Assembly (NCBI RefSeq): GCF_013359695.1
Contig: NZ_JABFMU010000006.1
Location: forward strand, 124,001-188,000
Source of the DNA: Pseudomonas sp. C2B4
GTDB taxonomy: Bacteria > Pseudomonadota > Gammaproteobacteria > Pseudomonadales > Pseudomonadaceae
Direction: 5' to 3'
Length of the DNA stretch: 64,000 bases
Numbering within the stretch: position 1 is the stretch's first letter; the number at the start of each line of letters is the position of its first letter. Below the pieces are notes generated by a model. That model did no database searches. It saw nothing but the letters and a program-made list of their open reading frames with translations, and was not told the origin of the DNA. This document shows, one piece after another, positions 34,793 through 44,970 of this stretch. The position numbers and the translations under genes were made by a program.

Positions 34793-35110
34793 TTACCATC
34801 GGCTGCCTGTCCCGCCGCCGGCACCACCGGTTCCACCGCCCGCCGGTCCGGTGCCGCCACCGGCACCCGAGCCTGAGCCAAATCCGTTGGCGCTACCTGC
34901 ACTGCCGCGTGATGAGCCGGTTGCGCCACCGTCACCGGCATTACCGCCAGAGGGGGCGGTGGGCGTGTTGTCAGGTGGCATGACAGGGCCACTGGTTGCA
35001 CTGGACTTGATGCCTGTCGCATCAGCGTCATCGCCGGATGCTGCGAAGGTCACCAGGGATGCCGCGCAGAGAAGTCCGCCCAATACCAGCGAAGTGATTT
35101 TGATGTTCAT
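34793..35110 (-). CDS. Small Gly-rich secreted protein
   Basis: 105 residues: signal peptide to about 23 (TFAA), then a low-complexity mature region of Gly, Ser, Thr, Ala and Pro with repeated GGGTG units at the end. A strong GGAGG lies nine bases before the ATG, supporting translation. No domain; likely extracellular or periplasmic and disordered. The 3' end overlaps a hairpin at 34778-34806 that may serve as terminator for both convergent genes. Confidence 0.65.
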   Translation of the reverse strand: MNIKITSLVLGGLLCAASLVTFAASGDDADATGIKSSATSGPVMPPDNTPTAPSGGNAGDGGATGSSRGSAGSANGFGSGSGAGGGTGPAGGGTGGAGGGTGSRW

Positions 35111-35226
35111 CAGAGTCCGCCTCCAGAAATTGAGTCGTTACCTGACATTGGTGTGACGGGCGGGGAGATTGGTGCCGGCTGGATGACGAGTGGCCATCAT
35201 TGTCGGCAAAGGTTGGCGAACAACAC

Positions 35227-35299
35227 TGTGGGAGCGAGCCTGTCAGTCGACATCCAGGCTGGATGATGCACCGCTTTCGCGACCAGCCTCGCTCCCACA
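35227..35299. repeat. REP inverted pair
   Basis: TGTGGGAGCGAGCC at 35227-35240 faces its inverted copy ending TCGCTCCCACA at 35299, the REP doublet found repeatedly in this window. Located between two minus-strand genes. Confidence 0.85.
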
Positions 35300-35323
35300 C
35301 ATTGGCTTGCACCTGTGAGGACG

Positions 35324-35902
35324 TTATTCCGCCAGCTTCAGCTCCAGATTCTGCCTGACCTGCGGCCACTCCTCTGCAATGATGCTGAACCGCACCGAAT
35401 TGCGCTTGCGCCCGTCGGGCATGATGCGTTCGTGGCGCACGATGCCTTCCTGCTGCGCCCCAAGCCGCAGGATCGCCTGGCGCGATGCCTGGTTGTTTTC
35501 GTCGGTGGTGAACTGCACACGCACGCACTCCAGTGCCTCGAACGCATGGCGCAGCAGCAGATACTTGGCTTCGGTATTGACGAAGGTTTTCTGCCAGCGA
35601 GCCGAGATCCAGCTACTGCCAATTTCCAGCTTGCGGTTGATCCGGTCGATCTTCCACAGGCGGGTCGAGCCAATCACCTCGCCAGTCTCTTTCAACACAA
35701 TGACGAAGGGCAGCACTGTGCCGGCATCGCGGCCATCCAGAGCTTTTTTCAGGTAGGTGTCGACGGTGCCGGATGAGGGGACGACGGTGACCGTCAGGTT
35801 CCACAGTTCACCATCCGCCGCGGCGTGCACGAGGGCGTCGGCATCGGTGTATTGCAGCGGGCGCAGGCTGATTCGGCTGCCTTGCAGGGTGGTCTCTATC
35901 AT
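35324..35902 (-). CDS. GNAT N-acetyltransferase, RimJ/RimL type
   Basis: 192 residues. GNAT fold of the RimJ/L branch: ISLRPLQYTDADAL, TGEVIGSTRLWKID, NRKLEIGSSWISARWQKTFVNTEA (acetyl-CoA loop region) and VRVQFTTDENNQASRQAILRLGAQQEG. Acceptor unknown. Start ATG 35902 matches the usual N terminus; a 37-codon in-frame extension is not protein-like. Confidence 0.9.
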   Translation of the reverse strand: MIETTLQGSRISLRPLQYTDADALVHAAADGELWNLTVTVVPSSGTVDTYLKKALDGRDAGTVLPFVIVLKETGEVIGSTRLWKIDRINRKLEIGSSWISARWQKTFVNTEAKYLLLRHAFEALECVRVQFTTDENNQASRQAILRLGAQQEGIVRHERIMPDGRKRNSVRFSIIAEEWPQVRQNLELKLAE

Positions 35903-36027
35903 CTGGGGGTTTCTCGGCAGACGGATCGGGTGTCGGCGTCTATTACGCCGTACCAGTGTCAGCCAACGCAACCACTGAAAAGCATCGCGGTCACAACCTC
36001 GACACCCAGCCAAACGGACCGGTGGCC

Positions 36028-36822
36028 ATGAAAAAACTGCGAATCGCGACCTTCAACATCAACGGCATGCGCGCCCGGTTGCCGAACCTGCTGGCCTGGC
36101 TTGAGCGCGAACAACCCGATATCGCCTGTTTGCAGGAGCTCAAGTCGCTCGACAGCGCCTTTCCCGCCGCCGAACTCGAGGCGGCAGGTTACGGCGCGAT
36201 CTGGCAGGGGCAGGCATCCTGGAACGGGGTGGCGATTCTGGCGCGGGATGCGCAGCCGCTGGAGAGTCGACGCGGGTTGCCGGGCGATGACAGCGACACT
36301 CACAGTCGGTATCTGGAAGCCGCCGTGCATGGGGTGCTGGTGGGCTGCCTGTACCTGCCCAATGGCAACCCGCAGCCGGGACCGAAGTTCGATTACAAAC
36401 TGGCGTGGTTCGAGCGGCTGATCCGCCACGCGCAGACGCTGCAGGGCAGCGACCATCCCGTGGTCCTGGCTGGAGACTACAACGTGGTACCCACCGATCT
36501 GGACATCTACAACCCGCGCTCCTGGCTCAAGGACGCGTTGCTGCAACCGGAAAGTCGCGCGTGTTATCAGCGTCTGCTGGATCAGGGATGGACCGATTCC
36601 TTGCGACATTTGTATCCGGAGGATCGCCTCTACACCTTCTGGGATTATTTTCGCCAGCACTGGCAGAAGAACTCCGGGCTGCGTATCGACCATCTGCTGC
36701 TCAACCCGGTGCTGAGCCCTTACTTGCAGGACGCTGGCGTCGATGCCTGGGTGCGCAACGAACCCCATGCCAGCGATCATGCGCCGACCTGGATTCAACT
36801 GGACTCGCGCAAGCGCCGTTGA
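36028..36822 (+). CDS. xthA: Exodeoxyribonuclease III XthA
   Basis: 264-residue Mg-dependent 3'-5' exonuclease and AP endonuclease of base-excision repair. Motifs in order: ATFNINGMRAR, CLQELK (catalytic Glu), GDYNVVPTDLDIY, and NEPHASDHAP with the terminal Asp-His. Start ATG 36028 gives the usual N terminus. Stands alone between divergent acetyltransferase and a downstream NAT gene. Confidence 0.95.
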   Translation: MKKLRIATFNINGMRARLPNLLAWLEREQPDIACLQELKSLDSAFPAAELEAAGYGAIWQGQASWNGVAILARDAQPLESRRGLPGDDSDTHSRYLEAAVHGVLVGCLYLPNGNPQPGPKFDYKLAWFERLIRHAQTLQGSDHPVVLAGDYNVVPTDLDIYNPRSWLKDALLQPESRACYQRLLDQGWTDSLRHLYPEDRLYTFWDYFRQHWQKNSGLRIDHLLLNPVLSPYLQDAGVDAWVRNEPHASDHAPTWIQLDSRKRR

Positions 36823-36935
36823 TTTGTTCTGCAGGGCGATTGGCTAAATCAATTGTCGGCGACAACGCTTCATCCCTTATACATAGCGTCCATTGGCGGA
36901 ACGATCCGCAGCCTCCCGTGCATAAGGACTGAACG

Positions 36936-37763
36936 ATGAGCGAACCACGCCTGACGAACCTTGCGCTGTACCTGCAACGGCTGGGTTTTGATGCGCCCCC
37001 CGCGCCGACCCTGGAGACCTTGCGACTGCTTCAATGGCGTCACACTGGCGCTTTCCCGTTTGAAAACCTCACAACGCTGTCGGGGGAGCCGGTGTTGATC
37101 GATTTGCCATCGATTGAACGCAAGGTCCTGCACGACGGGCGCGGCGGGTACTGTTACGAACTCAATAATCTGTTCCTGGCCTTGCTTCAAACATTGGGAT
37201 TCGATGCGCGTGGCATCAGTGGTCGCGTTGTCATGGGCCAACCTGAAGGCGCCTGGACGGCCCGTACCCATCGCCTGAGCCTGGTGACGCTGGGCGGCGT
37301 GCGCTACATCACCGACGTCGGCTTCGGCGGCATGGTGCCCACCGCGCCGTTGTTGCTCGATAGCGCGGCTGAGCAGGCCACTCCCCACGAGCCCTATCGC
37401 ATCGAGCAACATATCGATGGCTACACTCTTCGCGCCAAGGTGGGGGATGAGTGGCGTGCGATGTACATCTTCGACCTGCAACGCCAGGAAGACATCGATT
37501 ACACCGTCGGCAACTGGTACGTCTCGACCCATCCCGAATCATCGTTCGCCAGACAGTTGATGGTGGCGCGGACCGGGGAAGGGTGGCGACGTACGCTGAA
37601 CAACGGCAGTTTTGCGATCCATCGAATGGGCCAGGACAGCGAACGCCAGCAAGTGGCCAACGTGCAGGAATTGGTCGCTTTGCTGGAAAGCGAATTCGGT
37701 ATTCGTGTGCCCACCAGTGCGACATTGCTGCGTACGCTCGGGCGCTTGATCGAGCCGCAATAA
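36936..37763 (+). CDS. nat: Arylamine N-acetyltransferase
   Basis: 275 residues. Acetyl-CoA-dependent transfer to arylamines or hydrazines. The Cys-His-Asp triad is visible: Cys73 in RGGYCYELN, His112 in ARTHRLSLV, Asp127 in ITDVGFGG, and FPFENL near 40. Closed by a strong bidirectional terminator at 37782. Confidence 0.94.
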   Translation: MSEPRLTNLALYLQRLGFDAPPAPTLETLRLLQWRHTGAFPFENLTTLSGEPVLIDLPSIERKVLHDGRGGYCYELNNLFLALLQTLGFDARGISGRVVMGQPEGAWTARTHRLSLVTLGGVRYITDVGFGGMVPTAPLLLDSAAEQATPHEPYRIEQHIDGYTLRAKVGDEWRAMYIFDLQRQEDIDYTVGNWYVSTHPESSFARQLMVARTGEGWRRTLNNGSFAIHRMGQDSERQQVANVQELVALLESEFGIRVPTSATLLRTLGRLIEPQ

Positions 37764-37781
37764 ACACCTGATCGTGCACAC

Positions 37782-37817
37782 AAAAAAGGGGCAGATTGAT
37801 TCAATCTGCCCCTTTTT
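37782..37817. terminator. Bidirectional intrinsic terminator
   Basis: AAAAAAGGGGCAGATTGA pairs with TCAATCTGCCCCTTTTT, so both strands end a stem with a T-run. Serves nat (+) and brnTA (-). Confidence 0.9.
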
Positions 37818-37820
37818 GCG

Positions 37821-38153
37821 TCAGGTCTGGGGGCGAGCATCAGGCTCCATCACGCGCTGGATTTCCCTGAGGGCTTCCGACAGTTTTTTCTCCAGGCTTT
37901 TCAACTCGGAAGATTTGATCCCGCTTTTGAGGTGCCCGGTCGTGTCGGACGCTGTGACTTTGCTCTGGTCTGCCAACAGCGCCCGGCGCAGGGTGTGGTT
38001 GATGGCGGTCTGGTAGCCATACCCCTCACTTTCGGCCAGTGCGCGTGCAGCCTCGATGACGACATCATCGAGCATGATGGTGATTCGGGTCTTGCCTTTG
38101 GCGGAGGCAATTGCCCCGCGCCTGGCATGGCTGAAGTCGTACTCATCTTTCAT
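37821..38153 (-). CDS. brnA: BrnA-type antitoxin
   Basis: 110 residues. TRITIMLDDVVIEAARALAESEGYGYQTAINHTLRRAL is a ribbon-helix-helix DNA-binding region, in the usual position of BrnA antitoxins, which bind BrnT and repress their own promoter. Follows the toxin gene by three bases, the usual BrnT-BrnA order. The extra C-terminal helical tail (SLEKKLSEALREIQRVM) is longer than in many BrnA proteins. Confidence 0.88.
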   Translation of the reverse strand: MKDEYDFSHARRGAIASAKGKTRITIMLDDVVIEAARALAESEGYGYQTAINHTLRRALLADQSKVTASDTTGHLKSGIKSSELKSLEKKLSEALREIQRVMEPDARPQT

Positions 38154-38156
38154 CGG

Positions 38157-38438
38157 TCAAGCCTCCAGATACTGGCGGCGCTCGTTTTTGCTGGCGAGGC
38201 GCGCAGAAATTACTCGAACGAAATTCGGCTCTCGGTAGGTGTACGCAACCACTAGCAAACGCCCTTTTCCATCCAGGCCGATGGTGATCCAGCGCGGTTC
38301 ATCATGGTGATCGTCCCGAAGCGTCAGGGCACGTTCGTCATGAAACACAGGTTCTGTCTCGGCAAGGCTGAGGCCCTTGTGCTTGAGTTTGTTGGCTGCG
38401 TTCTTTGCCTTGTGGTACTGAATTTCGAATGACTTCAT
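38157..38438 (-). CDS. brnT: BrnT-type ribonuclease toxin
   Basis: 93 residues. Matches BrnT, a RelE-like ribonuclease toxin: N-terminal EIQYHKAKNAANKLKHKGLSLAET, EPRWITIGLDGKGRLLVVAYTYR and a C-terminal RVISARLASKNERRQYLEA with the conserved RxISAR. No Shine-Dalgarno sequence lies before the ATG; a TATAAA-like -10 about ten bases upstream suggests a very short or absent leader. Confidence 0.9.
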   Translation of the reverse strand: MKSFEIQYHKAKNAANKLKHKGLSLAETEPVFHDERALTLRDDHHDEPRWITIGLDGKGRLLVVAYTYREPNFVRVISARLASKNERRQYLEA

Positions 38439-38605
38439 TATGCATACTTTATATGTATATGAAAGGAGAGGACCACGACCGATGGTCGACAGGAGCTGAA
38501 AAGACTAGCGGGCGGAGGAGAATGGCCCGGGAGGATGTATTTCAAGGTTTGATGCGCAGTGGCACACAGTCTGCATGACCAGCCGTTCATAATTTGAATG
38601 GCAAG

Positions 38606-38615
38606 TTGTATACAA
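38606..38615. promoter_or_regulatory. GntR-type palindrome upstream of the NCS2 permease
   Basis: Perfect palindrome TTGTATACAA 69 bases before the permease start. Such TTGTATACAA-like operators belong to FadR-type GntR regulators in purine catabolism and other pathways. A related half site TTGCATAC lies at about 38639. No GntR gene is nearby. Confidence 0.45.
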
Positions 38616-38683
38616 GTCTATGGACATTTGTCCTGACTCTTGCATACAGTGTGCGCATAACAAAAACCAGGGAACCCCCTAAC

Positions 38684-40201
38684 ATGAAAACGCCCCATGT
38701 TTCACACCAACGGCCCGAAGACGAAAACCTCGGGATCGGCGCGAATATGGCTTACGGCCTGCAACATGTTCTGACCATGTACGGTGGCATCGTCGCGGTG
38801 CCTTTGATCATTGGTCAGGCTGCCGGGCTGTCGCCGGCGGACATTGGTTTGTTGATTGCTGCTTCATTGTTTGCGGGGGGGCTGGCCACGTTGCTGCAAA
38901 CCCTGGGCTTACCGTTTTTTGGTTGTCAGTTACCACTGGTTCAAGGCGTGTCTTTTTCTGGCGTCGCGACCATGGTGGCGATTGTCAGCAGTGGAGGTGA
39001 GGGCGGGTTTCAGTCGATTCTGGGGGCGGTGATTGCGGCGTCCCTGATCGGGTTACTGATCACGCCGGTGTTCTCTCGGATCACCAAGTTCTTCCCGCCG
39101 TTGGTCACGGGGATCGTGATCACCACCATCGGTCTGACGTTGATGCCGGTGGCGGCGCGCTGGGCCATGGGGGGCAACAGCCATTCCCCGGAATTTGGCA
39201 GCATGGCCAATATCGGCCTGGCGGCGGTGACGCTGGTTCTGGTGCTGTTCTTGAGCAAGATCGGCAGTGCGACCATCTCCCGCCTGTCGATCCTGCTGGC
39301 GATGGTCATCGGCACGATCATCGCGGTGTTCCTCGGCATGGCTGACTTCTCGTCCGTGACCCAGGGGCCGATGTTCGGTTTCCCCACGCCGTTCCATTTC
39401 GGCATGCCCACCTTCCACTTCGCCGCGATCCTGTCGATGTGCATCGTGGTGATGGTGACCCTGGTGGAAACCTCGGCGGACATCCTGGCGGTCGGTGAAA
39501 TCATCGACACCAAGGTCGACTCCAAGCGCCTGGGCAACGGCCTGCGTGCCGACATGTTGTCGAGCATGATCGCACCGATCTTCGGCTCCTTTACCCAAAG
39601 CGCCTTCGCCCAGAACGTCGGGCTGGTGGCCGTGACTGGCATCAAGAGTCGTTATGTGGTGGCCACCGGCGGCCTGTTCCTGGTGATTCTCGGCCTGCTG
39701 CCCTTCATGGGGCGGGTCATCGCCGCCGTGCCGACTTCCGTCCTGGGCGGCGCCGGGATCGTGCTGTTCGGTACCGTAGCCGCCAGTGGCATTCGTACGC
39801 TGTCCAAGGTTGACTATCGCAACAACGTCAACCTGATCATCGTCGCCACCTCCATCGGTTTCGGCATGATCCCGATTGCCGCACCGAACTTCTACGACCA
39901 CTTCCCAAGCTGGTTCGCCACCATCTTCCACTCGGGCATCAGTTCCTCGGCCATCATGGCTATCGTGCTGAACCTGGCCTTCAACCACCTCACGGCCGGC
40001 AACTCCGACCAGCAATCGGTGTTTGCGGCAGGGACCGAGCGGGTCTTGCGTTATCAGGATCTGGCGGCATTGCGCGAAGGGGATTACTTCAGCGACGGCA
40101 AGCTGCACGACTGCGACGGCAAGGAGATTCCGGTGGTGGAGTTGGATCACGGGCATGGCGAGCCACGACCTGTGCATGCCAAAAGCAGTGAGCATGTCTG
40201 A
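38684..40201 (+). CDS. NCS2-family xanthine/uracil/urate permease
   Basis: 505-residue inner-membrane symporter with about 12-14 helices. Signatures: HVLTMYGGIVAVPLIIGQAAGLS near the start, PFFGCQLPLVQGVSFSG, and VTLVETSADILAVGEI, the helix-8 Glu region of the NCS2 fold. The SADILAVGEI variant points to a purine (xanthine/urate-type) rather than uracil carrier, but this is not conclusive. ATG 38684 with AGGGA upstream. Confidence 0.9.
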   Translation: MKTPHVSHQRPEDENLGIGANMAYGLQHVLTMYGGIVAVPLIIGQAAGLSPADIGLLIAASLFAGGLATLLQTLGLPFFGCQLPLVQGVSFSGVATMVAIVSSGGEGGFQSILGAVIAASLIGLLITPVFSRITKFFPPLVTGIVITTIGLTLMPVAARWAMGGNSHSPEFGSMANIGLAAVTLVLVLFLSKIGSATISRLSILLAMVIGTIIAVFLGMADFSSVTQGPMFGFPTPFHFGMPTFHFAAILSMCIVVMVTLVETSADILAVGEIIDTKVDSKRLGNGLRADMLSSMIAPIFGSFTQSAFAQNVGLVAVTGIKSRYVVATGGLFLVILGLLPFMGRVIAAVPTSVLGGAGIVLFGTVAASGIRTLSKVDYRNNVNLIIVATSIGFGMIPIAAPNFYDHFPSWFATIFHSGISSSAIMAIVLNLAFNHLTAGNSDQQSVFAAGTERVLRYQDLAALREGDYFSDGKLHDCDGKEIPVVELDHGHGEPRPVHAKSSEHV

Positions 40202-40222
40202 CGCTCGTTGCCAATGAAAAGG

Positions 40223-40254
40223 GCCGATCTGTTGAATAGACAGATCGGCTTTTT
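40223..40254 (+). terminator. Intrinsic terminator of the permease gene
   Basis: Perfect 10-bp stem GCCGATCTGT / ACAGATCGGC, 7-base loop, then TTTTT. Confidence 0.92.
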
Positions 40255-40272
40255 ACTTTTTCAAGCGACCAC

Positions 40273-40304
40273 AAAAAAGCCCCTGAATCTTTCGATTCAG
40301 GGGC
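40273..40304 (-). terminator. Intrinsic terminator of tRNA-Asn
   Basis: On the minus strand GCCCCTGAATC pairs with GATTCAGGGGC across a 4-base loop, followed by six T. Confidence 0.92.
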
Positions 40305-40320
40305 TTTCAGTATTGCTGTC

Positions 40321-40396
<76 letters not shown>

Positions 40397-40405
40397 ATGG
40401 CGCCT

Positions 40406-40433
40406 ATGTTACTGATTCAAAAAGAGAAGTCAA
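40406..40433 (-). promoter_or_regulatory. Sigma-70 promoter of tRNA-Asn
   Basis: On the minus strand TTGACT and TAACAT separated by 16 bases, about 10 bases ahead of the mature tRNA 5' end. Confidence 0.7.
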
Positions 40434-40579
40434 GCATCTGATCGCAAATGACGGATTCGATGGGACGGGCGGTGGTTTATCGGTCATTGGCGGTTACCAG
40501 AATTGCACCAGAGGACTACCATGGCCGCCCGGAAGTGGTCACACGCGCTACCGGCCATTCGCCGATAAAGGTACGCGCC

Positions 40580-40854
40580 ATGATTGACCCAAGCATCACA
40601 TCCGCAATCACCGAGGTGATCGCAAGAACCTCGCACAGATCAGCCTGCCCAAAGGGGTCGGCCCGCACGCCGAGAAACTGTTCGATGCGATCACTCAGGC
40701 CAGCACTGCGGACCAATTGAACCGCGCAGGCGGCAAGGCCGAAGGTTTTGTCCTGGGTCTTGAAAGCACCAAGGCGATCAAGAGTCAGGTGGCTGAATCT
40801 CTCTATGTCGCCTTTGACGATGCGGCCACTGAGCGTGCGACTGAACTGGTCTAG
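40580..40854 (+). pseudogene. Frameshifted small gene of unknown function
   Basis: Reading from ATG 40580 (AAAGGT before it) gives MIDPSITSAITEVI; at 40621 the frame that continues as protein is offset as if one base were missing, giving RKNLAQISLPKGVGP ... AGGKAEGFVLGLESTKAIKSQVAESLYVAFDDAATER to TAG 40852. Restoring one base yields one 91-residue, mostly helical protein. I recognise no function; the AGGKAEGFVLGLES centre looks like a conserved block of small Pseudomonas proteins. True pseudogene, sequencing error or programmed shift are all possible. Confidence 0.6.
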
Positions 40855-41063
40855 CCACCGAAGGTAATCGTGCCCAGCATCAGTTTGGCGTAAAGCGCCG
40901 TGGCGCCCAGTTGCACCAGCCACAGCGCCAGGCCGCCAAGAAACACGCCGGCTGCGACTTGCATCACCAGGTTGTTGCCGCCGCGTTTGGCCGGGGTGCG
41001 GGGGATGAAGTCATCCAGGTCGTCACGGTCACCGCGGTCAGCGCGTAGGTCATCGATTTTCAT
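40851..41063 (-). CDS. Small single-pass membrane protein
   Basis: 70 residues: acidic/basic cytoplasmic N terminus (DDLRADRGDRDDLDDFIP) and one hydrophobic segment of about 25-30 residues to the C terminus (NNLVMQVAAGVFLGGLALWLVQL). AGAGAA precedes the ATG. Its stop codon overlaps the stop of the convergent frameshifted gene. Function unknown. Confidence 0.65.
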   Translation of the reverse strand: MKIDDLRADRGDRDDLDDFIPRTPAKRGGNNLVMQVAAGVFLGGLALWLVQLGATALYAKLMLGTITFGG

Positions 41064-41102
41064 GTGGGTTCTCTTGGAAATTCAGGGTGTACGCAAATTC
41101 AA

Positions 41103-41191
41103 TGTGGGAGCGAGCCTGCTCGCGAAGGCGATAGTCAATTCAAAACGTCATCAACTGGACTGACGCTTTCGCGAGCAGGCTCGCTCCCACA
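41103..41191. repeat. REP inverted pair
   Basis: TGTGGGAGCGAGCCTGCTCG at 41103-41122 and its inverted copy ending at 41191, arms about 25 bases. Lies between a small membrane protein gene and the terminator of the aminotransferase. Confidence 0.9.
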
Positions 41192-41255
41192 GTTGATCTG
41201 CGTAGAGTTTAGAGGGCTTGGTTGGCGGTTTGAGAAATTTCTGGAGCACATAAAA

Positions 41256-41285
41256 AACGGGAAGCCCGCAAAGGCTTCCCGTTTT
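41256..41285. terminator. Terminator of the aromatic aminotransferase gene
   Basis: Stem AACGGGAAGCC / GGCTTCCCGTT with a 6-base loop; on the minus strand it is followed by TTTT. About 17 bases past the stop codon. Confidence 0.88.
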
Positions 41286-41301
41286 CATGTCACAACGCGG
41301 T

Positions 41302-42498
41302 TCAGATCACCTGAACGATCGCATCCGTCACCACCTTGATGTTGCTCTGGTTCAGCGCAGCCACGCAGATGCGTCCGGTGTCCAGGGCATAGATGCCGAA
41401 CTCGTTGCGCAGGCGGTGAACCTGTTCAACGCTCAGGCCGGAGTAGGAGAACATGCCGCACTGACGACCGACGAAGCTGAAATCGCGCTGAGGCGCTTTC
41501 TGTGCCAGCAGGTCGACCATCTGGGTGCGCATGCCACGAATGCGCAGGCGCATTTCGGCCAGTTCGGCTTCCCACTGGGCGCGCAGTTCCGGGCTGTTCA
41601 GCACCGCGGCGACAACGCTGGCACCGTGAGTCGGCGGGTTGGAGTAGTTGGTGCGGATCACGCGTTTGACTTGCGACAACACGCGTGCGCTTTCTTCTTT
41701 CGATTCGCTGACGATCGACAGGGCGCCAACGCGCTCGCCGTACAGCGAGAACGACTTGGAGAACGAGCTGGAAGCGAAGAAAGTCAGGCCCGACTCAGCA
41801 AACAGGCGTACGGCAGCGGCGTCTTCGTCGATGCCATCGCCGAAGCCCTGGTAGGCCATGTCGAGGAAAGGCACGTGGCCTTTGGCTTTAACGACTTCCA
41901 GGACGTTTTTCCAGTCCGCCGGGCTCAGGTCCACGCCGGTCGGGTTGTGGCAGCAGGCGTGCAGCACAATGATGGAGCCGTTCGGCAGCGCGTTCAGGTC
42001 TTCCAGCATGCCGGTACGGTTCACGTCGTGGGTAGCGGCGTCGTAGTAACGGTAGTTCTGCACCGGGAAACCGGCGGTTTCGAACAGTGCGCGGTGGTTT
42101 TCCCAGCTCGGGTCGCTGATCGCCACGACGGCGTTCGGCAGCAGTTGCTTGAGGAAGTCGGCACCGATTTTCAGTGCGCCAGTACCGCCAACGGCCTGGG
42201 TGGTGATGACACGACCAGCGGCGATCAGTGGCGAATCATTGCCGAACAGCAGTTTTTGCACAGCCTGGTCGTAGGCGGCGATGCCGTCGATTGGCAGGTA
42301 GCCACGGGAAACGTGTTGAGCGGCGCGAATGGTTTCGGCTTCGACAACGGCGCGCAGGAGTGGAATTTTCCCCTCCTCGTTGCAATAAACACCGACTCCC
42401 AGGTTGACCTTGTTGGTACGGGTATCGGCGTTGAATGCTTCGTTGAGGCCCAGGATTGGATCGCGTGGTGCCATTTCGACAGCGGAGAACAGGCTCAT
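41302..42498 (-). CDS. tyrB: Aromatic-amino-acid aminotransferase TyrB
   Basis: 398-residue PLP enzyme transferring the amino group of tyrosine, phenylalanine or aspartate to 2-oxoglutarate. Motifs: N-terminal NLGVGVYCNEEGKIP, ACCHNPTGVDL at about 181-191, DMAYQGFG at 213-220, PLP Lys248 in SSSFSKSFSLYGERVG, and the C-terminal FGIYALDTGRICVAALN. Length and sequence fit the aspartate/tyrosine family Iα. Single gene, divergent from uvrB. Confidence 0.93.
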   Translation of the reverse strand: MSLFSAVEMAPRDPILGLNEAFNADTRTNKVNLGVGVYCNEEGKIPLLRAVVEAETIRAAQHVSRGYLPIDGIAAYDQAVQKLLFGNDSPLIAAGRVITTQAVGGTGALKIGADFLKQLLPNAVVAISDPSWENHRALFETAGFPVQNYRYYDAATHDVNRTGMLEDLNALPNGSIIVLHACCHNPTGVDLSPADWKNVLEVVKAKGHVPFLDMAYQGFGDGIDEDAAAVRLFAESGLTFFASSSFSKSFSLYGERVGALSIVSESKEESARVLSQVKRVIRTNYSNPPTHGASVVAAVLNSPELRAQWEAELAEMRLRIRGMRTQMVDLLAQKAPQRDFSFVGRQCGMFSYSGLSVEQVHRLRNEFGIYALDTGRICVAALNQSNIKVVTDAIVQVI

Positions 42499-42849
42499 TT
42501 TTGCGGCGGCTCTGAATGGAGAGTGGAGGGACGTGTCGCGCTCCAGCCGAATGCACTAGAGCGGTGCACAAACGGGGAGCTAGTATAGAGGCCATCGGCG
42601 ATCGATGGCGACAGACGATTCGGCTTTTACGGTAAGTTTTTCCTATTATTTTTCGACCGTTAGTCGATTGGCTGCGGCGAAGACATTGAGGGATGTAGGA
42701 CGTTTGCCTTGAAAGCGCGGGCAATCGACACCACATTGAGCACAATCCAGTTTTTTCCTCGGGCGACCTGTGTCGTTTGCGGCCTTTTCCGTTCCTGCCG
42801 GTTTGACTGCGCGGGAGCGATTCCCTGCTCCGAGAACCGAGAGGTATGC
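42499..42849. other. Divergent tyrB/uvrB intergenic region
   Basis: About 350 bases with no supported gene. A SOS box (CTGT...ACAG) was sought for uvrB but no good match was seen. A small inverted repeat CCATCG/CGATGG occurs near 42591-42607. Confidence 0.4.
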
Positions 42850-44865
<2,016 letters not shown>

Positions 44866-44888
44866 GATGTGCGTTGAGTGCGCGGGCC

Positions 44889-44957
44889 CCTTCGCGAGCA
44901 GGCTCGCTCCCACAAGGTTTCGCGTGAGCCCTGTGGGAGCGAGCCTGCTCGCGAAGG
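44889..44957. repeat. REP inverted pair
   Basis: CTTCGCGAGCAGGCTCGCTC and the inverted GAGCGAGCCTGCTCGCGAAG flank a short loop. Between convergent uvrB and the emrB-like gene. Confidence 0.9.
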
Positions 44958-44970
44958 GAGCGACTCGGTC

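Noticed and set aside
40397-40579. Short ATG frame at 40521 ahead of the frameshifted gene
   Set aside because: Only 15 codons to a TAA, no clear support; mentioned only because it precedes the pseudogene.
42499-42849. LexA box for uvrB
   Set aside because: No CTGT-N8-ACAG with a good centre was seen in the upstream region.
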